Source: Candidatus Acetothermia bacterium (GTDB taxonomy: Bacteria; Bipolaricaulota; Bipolaricaulia; Bipolaricaulales; Bipolaricaulaceae). Taken from it: a stretch of DNA of 9,945 nt. Positions 4,939 through 9,945 of this stretch are shown one piece after another. The translations under genes were made by a program, and so were the position numbers. Numbering within the stretch: position 1 is the stretch's first letter; each line of letters starts with the position of its first letter. Under the pieces are notes generated by a model that was not told the DNA's origin, made no database searches, and saw nothing but the letters and a program-made list of their open reading frames with translations. The DNA is taken from the NCBI GenBank assembly GCA_011057175.1, contig DSBZ01000250.1, forward strand, positions 1 to 9,945, in the 5' to 3' direction.

Positions 4939-5946
4939 ATGGGAAAGAAGGCGGTTGCGCTGGTCTCGGGGGGGCTCGATTCAGCGTTGGCGTGCGCACT
5001 CGCCCTCCGGCTGGGGTTCGCGGTGGTGGGGGTGAACCTCGCCACTGGGTTCTGCGTCGGGAAGGGGCGGTGCGACACGGTCCTCGCCTTGGCCCAGCGG
5101 CTGGGGATCCCGGTCCGCCTTCTCGATGTGGGTGACGAGTTCCTCGCCGTGGTGCGCGCGCCCAAGTTCGGGTACGGCTCGGGGATGAATCCATGCCTGG
5201 ATTGCCGGGTGCTCATGCTCCGCGCGGCGGGGAGGGTGATGGAGGAAGAGGGGGCGGACTTCGTGATCACGGGGGAGGTCCTCGGCCAGCGCCCGATGTC
5301 CCAACACCGGCGGGCCCTCGACCTCGTGGCGGCGGAGTCGGGGCTCGGCGACCGGCTCGTGCGTCCCCTCTCCGGCCGGCTCCTGCCCGCCACGTTCCCC
5401 GAGCGGATGGGTTGGGTGCGACGGGACGACTGGCTGGACATCCAGGGACGGTCCCGCAAGCGGCAGCTCGCCCTCGCCCGGGAGTGGGGCCTCACCGAGT
5501 TCGTCCAACCGTCGGGAGGGTGTTGTCTCCTCCTCAGCCGGCCCTATGCGATTCGCTTGGGGGACGCGTTCACGGCGCGAGGGCCCCATGCCCTTGATCG
5601 TGATGACTTCGCCCTCCTCCGGTTCGGGCGGCATTTCCGCCTCTCCCCCGCCGTGAAGGTGATCGTCGGCCGTGAGGAGAGAGAGAACGCGGTGCTCGCT
5701 GGATTCGCCCCTGGGCGATGGGTCCTCTCCTTCCCCGCCGTGCCGGGGCCCGTCGCCCTCGTGGAGGGGGAACCCACCGCTTGCGACCTCGCGCTCGCGG
5801 CACGGCTCGCTGCTCGCTACAGCGATGCCCCCTCCGACGAACTCGTCACAGTGCGAGTGTCGCATGGGAACGACGTCCAGGAGTTGACGGTGCTCCCCCT
5901 CCCCCCGAACGATCCCCGGCTCGCCCGCTGGAGGCTCGGCGAGTAG
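4939..5946 (+). CDS. PP-loop ATPase, tRNA-thiolation type (MnmA/ThiI-like)
   Basis: A 335-aa enzyme that probably adenylates and thiolates a tRNA base in the cytoplasm. The PP-loop SGGLDS is at residues 10-15, which adenylates its target with ATP. Residues 69-97 carry a family-like run, 'KFGYGSGMNPCLDCRVLMLR', with C86-x2-C89; 'PSGGCCLL' adds C195 and C196. The set CxxC plus a distant Cys resembles the [4Fe-4S] site of the TtuA and MnmA sulfuration enzymes. The C-terminal ~100 residues ('VKVIVGREERENAVL', then 'RVSHGNDVQELTVLPLP') look like the NFACT-R-type RNA-binding tail seen on related bacterial proteins. The ATG at 4939 is chosen because the PP-loop begins ten residues in and a -10 box fits just upstream; the frame is open further back. 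Which uridine (U8 or U34) it modifies, and whether it is MnmA or ThiI by function, cannot be told here. Confidence 0.82.
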   Translation: MGKKAVALVSGGLDSALACALALRLGFAVVGVNLATGFCVGKGRCDTVLALAQRLGIPVRLLDVGDEFLAVVRAPKFGYGSGMNPCLDCRVLMLRAAGRVMEEEGADFVITGEVLGQRPMSQHRRALDLVAAESGLGDRLVRPLSGRLLPATFPERMGWVRRDDWLDIQGRSRKRQLALAREWGLTEFVQPSGGCCLLLSRPYAIRLGDAFTARGPHALDRDDFALLRFGRHFRLSPAVKVIVGREERENAVLAGFAPGRWVLSFPAVPGPVALVEGEPTACDLALAARLAARYSDAPSDELVTVRVSHGNDVQELTVLPLPPNDPRLARWRLGE

Positions 5947-6027
5947 CGATCCCCCGCGAAAGAAGCTGTGAAGCGGAGCGACCGGCACGGGCCATGGAGG
6001 ACAAATCGCCGCGCGTTTTCGTTGGGG

Positions 6028-6044
6028 GAGCGCTCTTCGCGCTC
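6028..6044. terminator. Hairpin between convergent genes
   Basis: GAGCGC-TCTTC-GCGCTC is a perfect 6-bp stem with a 5-nt loop, touching the tnaA stop codon. It sits in the 97-bp gap between the convergent PP-loop and tnaA genes, which otherwise holds nothing I recognise. No T run follows on either strand, so termination is only a possibility. Confidence 0.3.
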
Positions 6045-7405
6045 TACACGATGGGTTCGAAGCGGGCCACGAAGTGGCGGAGCGGGCCCTCGCCCTCCGC
6101 CAGCCGTAGCCCCGGGATCGCCCGCGCTCTGTCCCGAATGCGATGCAAGGTATCGACCACCGCGGCGAGGTGCTCTTGGGTGTAGGTTCGGCGTGGGATC
6201 GCCAGCCGCACGAGCTCCATCCGCGCTTCAGACCCCATCATCGCCGATCCCACCTCGACGGCACGGATCCCTCCCTCGAGGTACAAGGCGGCCACCAGCG
6301 CCTGCCCGGGGAACGCCTCCCGGGGGATATGGGGCAGCAGCCGCCCCGCGTTCACGTACACGGCGTGCCCACCGGGTGGCCAGTACACGGGGATCCCCCC
6401 CTCCCGCAGGCGCTCCCCCAACCATCGGACTTGACCGATCCGGTCCCGGAGGTAGCGGAGGTCGAGGGCTTCCTCCAGGCCCACGGCGAGCGCGGCGAGG
6501 TCCCGGCCAGCGAGGCCGCCGTAGGTCGGGAACCCCTCGACGAGGATCAGCTTCTCCCGGCACTTCTCGTACAAGGCGCGGTCGCGGAGGGCGAGGAAAC
6601 CGCCGATGTTCCCCAATCCGTCCTTCTTCGCAGACATCGTGCACCCATTGGCGAGCGAGAACAGCTCCGCCGCGATGTCCCGCGGCTCCGCGTGCCCGTA
6701 GCCGGGCTCCCGCTCCCGCACGAAGAGGCAGTTTTCCGCATACCGGCAAGCGTCGAGAAAGAGGGGGATCCCATGGGATCGAGCGAGCGCGGAGACAGCG
6801 CGAACGTTCTGCATCGAGACCGGCTGGCCAGCGGTGGTGTTGTTGGTGACGGTGAGCATCACCACCGGGATCCGCCCCGGGGGATCGCGGAGGAGCGCTT
6901 CCAGCGCTCCGAGGTCCATGTCCCCCTTGAACGGCCGGTCGAGATCGGGATCGAGGGCCTCGGAGGTCGGGAGGTCCACCGGCCGTCCGCCGTTGGCAAG
7001 GACATGGGCCCGCGTCGTGTCGAAGTGAGCGTTGGAGGGGACCACATCACCGGTCCGGACGAGGGTCGAGAACAGCACGTTCTCCGCCCCCCGCCCCTGA
7101 TGGGTGGGGAGGACGTAGGGGAAGCCGGTGATCCCCTGCACGGCCCTCCGGAAGCGGGCGAACGAGCGGCTCCCCGCGTAGGCCTCGTCCCCCTCTACCA
7201 GCGCCCCCCATTGCGCTTGGGACATCGCCCCGGTGCCGGAATCGGTGAGGAGGTCCACGTACACGTCGTCGCTCGCGAGGTTGAAGACGTTGTACCCTGC
7301 CTCGCGGAGGAGCCTCTCCCGCTCCTCCCGGGGCAGGAGGCGGATCGGCTCCACGACCTTGATCTTGTACGGCTTGGGCCACCCCGGATCATCCATGGTT
7401 CCCAT
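6044..7405 (-). CDS. tnaA: Tryptophanase (tryptophan indole-lyase)
   Basis: A 453-aa PLP enzyme of the beta-eliminating lyase family. Tryptophanase splits L-tryptophan into indole, pyruvate and ammonia in the cytosol; E. coli TnaA has 471 aa. The PLP lysine is K261 in 'TMSAKKDG'. The family landmarks 'THQGRGAEN' (101-109), 'LDACRYAEN' (217-225) and '[14 protein letters not shown]' are intact. Three positions separate tryptophanase from tyrosine phenol-lyase and all favour tryptophanase: D129 in 'FDTT' (Asp137 in E. coli TnaA, Thr124 in TPL), V385 where TPL has Arg381, and H444 in 'LRHF' (His463 in TnaA, Phe448 in TPL). Start is ATG 7405, or ATG 7396 three codons later; neither has a strong Shine-Dalgarno. 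It is divergent from the HEAT-repeat gene. No tryptophan permease or clear TnaC-like leader is visible. Confidence 0.93.
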   Translation of the reverse strand: MGTMDDPGWPKPYKIKVVEPIRLLPREERERLLREAGYNVFNLASDDVYVDLLTDSGTGAMSQAQWGALVEGDEAYAGSRSFARFRRAVQGITGFPYVLPTHQGRGAENVLFSTLVRTGDVVPSNAHFDTTRAHVLANGGRPVDLPTSEALDPDLDRPFKGDMDLGALEALLRDPPGRIPVVMLTVTNNTTAGQPVSMQNVRAVSALARSHGIPLFLDACRYAENCLFVREREPGYGHAEPRDIAAELFSLANGCTMSAKKDGLGNIGGFLALRDRALYEKCREKLILVEGFPTYGGLAGRDLAALAVGLEEALDLRYLRDRIGQVRWLGERLREGGIPVYWPPGGHAVYVNAGRLLPHIPREAFPGQALVAALYLEGGIRAVEVGSAMMGSEARMELVRLAIPRRTYTQEHLAAVVDTLHRIRDRARAIPGLRLAEGEGPLRHFVARFEPIV

Positions 7406-7467
7406 GGTATCCCGATTTCAGGTTCGGTCCACCGTTCCATCCCTGCCCGCCCCGACACCGCGAGGGT

Positions 7468-7502
7468 CAGGTCCTCCTCACTGCGCGAGTGAGGCCAGGT
7501 CC
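7468..7502. repeat. Hairpin bracketed by direct repeats upstream of tnaA
   Basis: CCTCACT-GCGCG-AGTGAGG (7476-7494) is a perfect 7-bp stem with a 5-nt loop. It is flanked by two copies of CAGGTCC (7468-7474 and 7496-7502). It lies 63-97 bp before the tnaA start, in the 166-bp gap shared with the HEAT-repeat gene. It could be a regulator site or a leader hairpin for tnaA; no factor is identifiable. Confidence 0.45.
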
Positions 7503-7535
7503 CCGAGGCCCTGCCAGCATCCCCGGGGTCCCCAT

Positions 7536-7565
7536 TTGACGCGATCCACATCCTCTCGTTATGCT
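7536..7565 (+). promoter_or_regulatory. Promoter giving a leaderless mRNA for the HEAT-repeat gene
   Basis: TTGACG (7536-7541) and TATGCT (7560-7565) are separated by 18 bp, and the -10 box ends 6 nt before ATG 7572. Initiation 7 nt after the box would fall on the A of ATG. There is no Shine-Dalgarno. Box type and spacing equal those at the PP-loop gene. Confidence 0.68.
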
Positions 7566-7571
7566 CAACCC

Positions 7572-8402
7572 ATGACCCCCGAGCAGGTCCTCGCGGCGTG
7601 GCGGAGGGGAGGGGCCGCGCGCGATCGCGTTCTGGTCAGCCTCTCTAAGGAGGACGTGCTCGACTGGGCAGCCCGGCTTCTCCCCGGTCCAGTGGAGAGC
7701 CGTCGCCTCGCAGCGACGCTCCTCGGCCGCTCTCCCCATCCCGAGGACGCTCTAGGGCTCTTGCGTCGGCTGGTGGCTGACGGGGACCGTTACACCCGGG
7801 GGGCGGCGGTCCAAGCTGGAGGGGACCTCCTCGCCCGTTTTTTCGACGAGGTCTATCCCATCCTCGGAGCGTGGCGCACCGACCCCAGCCCACTCGTGCG
7901 ACGGGCCGTGGCCCTGATCGCCGGGGCGGCTGCTGACCCGGTTCGGCTGGACCGCGTCGATCCCCTGTTGCGGCTCGTCAGCCCCCTCCTCGCCGACCGG
8001 GCCCTCGAGGTGCGGACCGGCGTCGCCGCAGCGCTCATCCACGCGCTCTTCCCCGCTTATCCCGACGATGTCTTCGCGCAGCTGACCTACTGGTCCGCAT
8101 CGCATGACGAGCAGGTCCTGTGGCATGTGGCGACCGCCCTCGGGGGGGCGCCGCCCGAACTCGCCCGACGGGGGCTCATCGTCCTGCGCCGGGTGGGTCT
8201 CAGCGGGAGGCGCTACGTGCGAGCCGCGGTGGCGCGGGCGCTCGCCCGTCTTGCCGCGACGTCCCCCGACGCGGTGGGGGCTGAACTCCGCCGGTGGCTG
8301 GACGACGAAGAGCGGCTGCCGATCGCGCGGGATGCGCTGAGCCGGATCAGTGAAGGCCGGGGCTGCGCCGCCGCTACGGCCTCCGCCCGTCCGCGGGCCT
8401 GA
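7572..8402 (+). CDS. HEAT-repeat protein
   Basis: A 276-aa all-helical solenoid protein of unknown specific role. Repeating helix pairs are visible across residues ~39-250, for example 'DRYTRGAAVQAGGDLLA', 'DPSPLVRRAVALIAGAA', 'DRALEVRTGVAAALIHAL' and 'SGRRYVRAAVARALARLA', each with the D...VR.AV pattern of HEAT repeats. The first ~35 residues are a separate helical cap, and the last ~20 are Ala-rich and probably disordered. There is no signal peptide or TM segment, so it is probably cytoplasmic and binds a protein or nucleic acid. HEAT solenoids of the AlkD-type DNA glycosylase fold are one alternative, but I see no decisive catalytic residues. The ATG at 7572 is chosen from the promoter and lack of a leader; the frame is open well upstream. 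lptF follows after 58 bp, probably in one transcript. Confidence 0.8.
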   Translation: MTPEQVLAAWRRGGAARDRVLVSLSKEDVLDWAARLLPGPVESRRLAATLLGRSPHPEDALGLLRRLVADGDRYTRGAAVQAGGDLLARFFDEVYPILGAWRTDPSPLVRRAVALIAGAAADPVRLDRVDPLLRLVSPLLADRALEVRTGVAAALIHALFPAYPDDVFAQLTYWSASHDEQVLWHVATALGGAPPELARRGLIVLRRVGLSGRRYVRAAVARALARLAATSPDAVGAELRRWLDDEERLPIARDALSRISEGRGCAAATASARPRA

Positions 8403-8460
8403 CCGCGTTCGCCTCGCGGTCGCGCCAAGCTCCGTCGGTGTCGTGACGGTAAGATCGAGC

Positions 8461-9945
8461 GTGCAGTGGAGGGTGGATCGGTACCTGGCGCGGGAGATCG
8501 TGCCACCTTTTCTCGTGGCGATCCTCGCCTTTCTCGTGTTCATCGGGCTTGAACTCGTGATCTCGCTGTCCGACACCGTGTTCGGCCGTGGCGCGGGCGC
8601 GGCGGAGCTCCTCCGGCTGGTGTCGTTCAAGCTGCCGACTTTGTTCACCTACGCCATCCCTGCCGCCGCCCTCCTCGCCACGTTCCTCGCCCTGGGGCGC
8701 CTCGCGGCGGACCGGGAGCTCCTCGCGTTCCAGGCGTTGGGCTACTCCCTCCGTCGCCTCACGGCGCCGTTCGTGGCGTTCGGGGCCCTAGCGAGCGGGG
8801 TGGCGTTCGCGCTCGGGGAGTACGCTGTCCCTCCGGCCGAGGCCGCCTACCGCCAGGAGCTGCTCGCCCTCCTCTATCGGGGGGCGGTCCCCCAGGTGCA
8901 GGAGGCCGTGTTCTTCCGAGGCCTCCAGGGGGAGACGTACTACGTGGAGCGGACTGAGGGGGAGCGGCTTACGGGGATCCTCGTGTACGACCTCACCGGG
9001 CGGATCTACCCCGTCGAAGGGGGGTTCCCCACGGTGATCACCGCGGGCGAAGGCCGGTTTGAGGGGGGGACGCTCGAGCTTCTCGCGGGGAGGGTGCTTC
9101 GGTTCACCGCGGATGGGGCGCTTGCCGAGGTGGTGCGCTTTGAGCGCCTCACCGTTGAGGCGGGGGAGGACCTCCGGCAGGCCGTTCTCGGCGCCAAGAC
9201 GCCGGCGGAGATGTCGCTCCGCGAGCTGGGGGGACGGATCGACCTCTTGCGGCGGTCCGGGCTCGATCCGCGGTCGTTCGTGGTGGAGTACCACTCGAAG
9301 ATCGCTGTGGCGGCCGCCGCGTTCGTGTTCGTCCTGTTCGGGGCTCCGTTGGGAGTGCTCCTCGGGCGGCGGGGCCGTGCGGCGGGGGCCATCGTGGGGT
9401 TCTTGCTCGCTGCTGCGGCTCAAGGGCTGTTCGTCTGGGCGCGGACCCTCGCGCAGCGCGGCGTCATCCCCCCCTACCTCGGGCCGTGGCTCCCCCATCT
9501 CGGGTTCGGGCTCCTTGGGCTCCTGTTGCTCCTCCTCCTCGACCGCCTCCGCTTGCGCGGGCTGCTGCCGGTCTTGCTCCTCCTCGTCTGGGGTGGCCTC
9601 TCCGGCGGGGCCGTCCCTCCGTTCTCCTCCCTTGAGGCCGATGAACTCGTGGTGAGCGAGGAGGCAGGCGCCCTCGAGGGACGGGGCGTCCGCGCCGAGT
9701 TCGGCGACTACGTCCTCGTGGCAGAGGCCCTCCGCGCCCGCGAGGGGACAACGGGATGGGAGATCGAGGCCGAGGTGGCCATCCTCACCTCCGCTGACGC
9801 TGAGCTGCACGCGGTGCGCCTCACCGCATCCTTGGGTCCAAGCGGCGAGCTGGACGCGGTCACCGCGCAGAGCTTCCGCGGCGTCTCCACGTTCCAGGGT
9901 CCGGAGAAGGAGGAGCAGCTCCTCTATTCCGGGGAGGAGGGGGAG
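8461..9945 (+). CDS. lptF: LptF/LptG-family permease with C-terminal OstA/LptA-like domain (3' end outside window)
   Basis: The gene is open to the right edge: 495 codons, no stop. The first ~360 residues are a complete LptF/LptG-type permease (YjgP/YjgQ family), which with LptB pulls lipopolysaccharide from the inner membrane. TM1 is 16-36, TM2 55-79 and TM3 103-121; the periplasmic beta-jellyroll is 125-275; TM4 281-301, TM5 306-327 and TM6 339-360. LptF proteins usually end here. This one continues in frame with an extra hydrophobic segment (366-384) and then 'LEADELVVSEEAGALEGRGV', 'RAEFGDYVLVAEALRARE' and more, which resembles the OstA/LptA beta-strand domain of the LPS bridge. The extra helix would place that domain in the periplasm, where LptA works. 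GTG 8461 is chosen by position against the family; GTG 8443 is an alternative. It follows the HEAT gene by 58 bp. LptF and LptG are hard to tell apart, so the symbol is provisional. Confidence 0.85.
   Translation, partial: MQWRVDRYLAREIVPPFLVAILAFLVFIGLELVISLSDTVFGRGAGAAELLRLVSFKLPTLFTYAIPAAALLATFLALGRLAADRELLAFQALGYSLRRLTAPFVAFGALASGVAFALGEYAVPPAEAAYRQELLALLYRGAVPQVQEAVFFRGLQGETYYVERTEGERLTGILVYDLTGRIYPVEGGFPTVITAGEGRFEGGTLELLAGRVLRFTADGALAEVVRFERLTVEAGEDLRQAVLGAKTPAEMSLRELGGRIDLLRRSGLDPRSFVVEYHSKIAVAAAAFVFVLFGAPLGVLLGRRGRAAGAIVGFLLAAAAQGLFVWARTLAQRGVIPPYLGPWLPHLGFGLLGLLLLLLLDRLRLRGLLPVLLLLVWGGLSGGAVPPFSSLEADELVVSEEAGALEGRGVRAEFGDYVLVAEALRAREGTTGWEIEAEVAILTSADAELHAVRLTASLGPSGELDAVTAQSFRGVSTFQGPEKEEQLLYSGEEGE

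Noticed and set aside
4981..5988. Minus-strand frame of 335 codons
   Set aside because: Shadow of the PP-loop gene, His/Glu/Pro-rich with no recognisable motif.
6143..7492. Plus-strand frame of 449 codons
   Set aside because: Shadow of tnaA; the minus strand carries the intact PLP site and family landmarks.
7195..7551. Minus-strand frame upstream of tnaA with several Trp codons, a possible TnaC-like leader
   Set aside because: It runs into tnaA in another frame, has no spaced Shine-Dalgarno, and lacks the TnaC pattern of a Trp followed by a terminal Pro before a stop.
8406..8419. Possible short inverted repeat in the HEAT-lptF gap as a terminator
   Set aside because: Only about 5 bp of stem with no T run; too weak to claim.
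8788..9810. Long minus-strand frame of 340 codons
   Set aside because: It is the antisense shadow of lptF; composition is Glu/Pro/Arg-rich low complexity, while the plus frame shows clear membrane helices.

Overview
The window is GC-rich bacterial DNA with ordinary, densely packed genes on both strands. An LptF-type permease at the right end implies an outer membrane with LPS-like lipid. A tryptophanase, a two-PDZ HtrA protease, M55 peptidase remains and a PP-loop tRNA-thiolation-type enzyme are also present. I could not place the organism from the sequence. An uncultured GC-rich diderm such as Bipolaricaulota (Acetothermia) is only a guess.

Left part (1-2300). A decayed IS1634-like transposase remnant lies against the broken 3' end of a leftward operon: TetR regulator, small secreted protein, and an RND (HAE3/MMPL-type) permease that keeps only its first ~86 codons. 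The operon has a recognisable promoter and a perfect 14-bp palindrome that is probably the TetR operator. Upstream of it is a leftward gene for a one-TM protein with a C-terminal four-cysteine zinc ribbon.

Middle (2340-3340). A leftward tRNA cluster reads Gly(TCC)-Arg(TCT)-structured spacer-His(GTG)-Arg(TCG) and has a near-consensus sigma70-type promoter. Further right is a separate tRNA-Pro(CGG) with its own -10 box and a strong hairpin after its CCA end. Between the two units is a dppA-like (M55 D-aminopeptidase) pseudogene with an internal deletion and frame changes.

Right part (3342-9945). A leftward HtrA/Deg protease is divergent from a rightward PP-loop enzyme that probably thiolates tRNA. 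Then comes a leftward tryptophanase (tnaA), divergent from a rightward HEAT-repeat protein. The HEAT gene is followed after 58 bp by lptF, which runs off the window. This LptF carries an extra C-terminal membrane segment and an OstA/LptA-like domain, the most unusual protein architecture here. The PP-loop and HEAT genes both have a TATGNT -10 box ending exactly 6 nt before ATG and no Shine-Dalgarno, so both are probably read from leaderless mRNAs.

I see no CRISPR array, phage module or clear defence system. The notable points are the LptF-OstA fusion, the paired leaderless promoters, the IS-broken TetR-RND operon, the structured tRNA spacer and the Fe-S-type cysteine pattern of the PP-loop enzyme.
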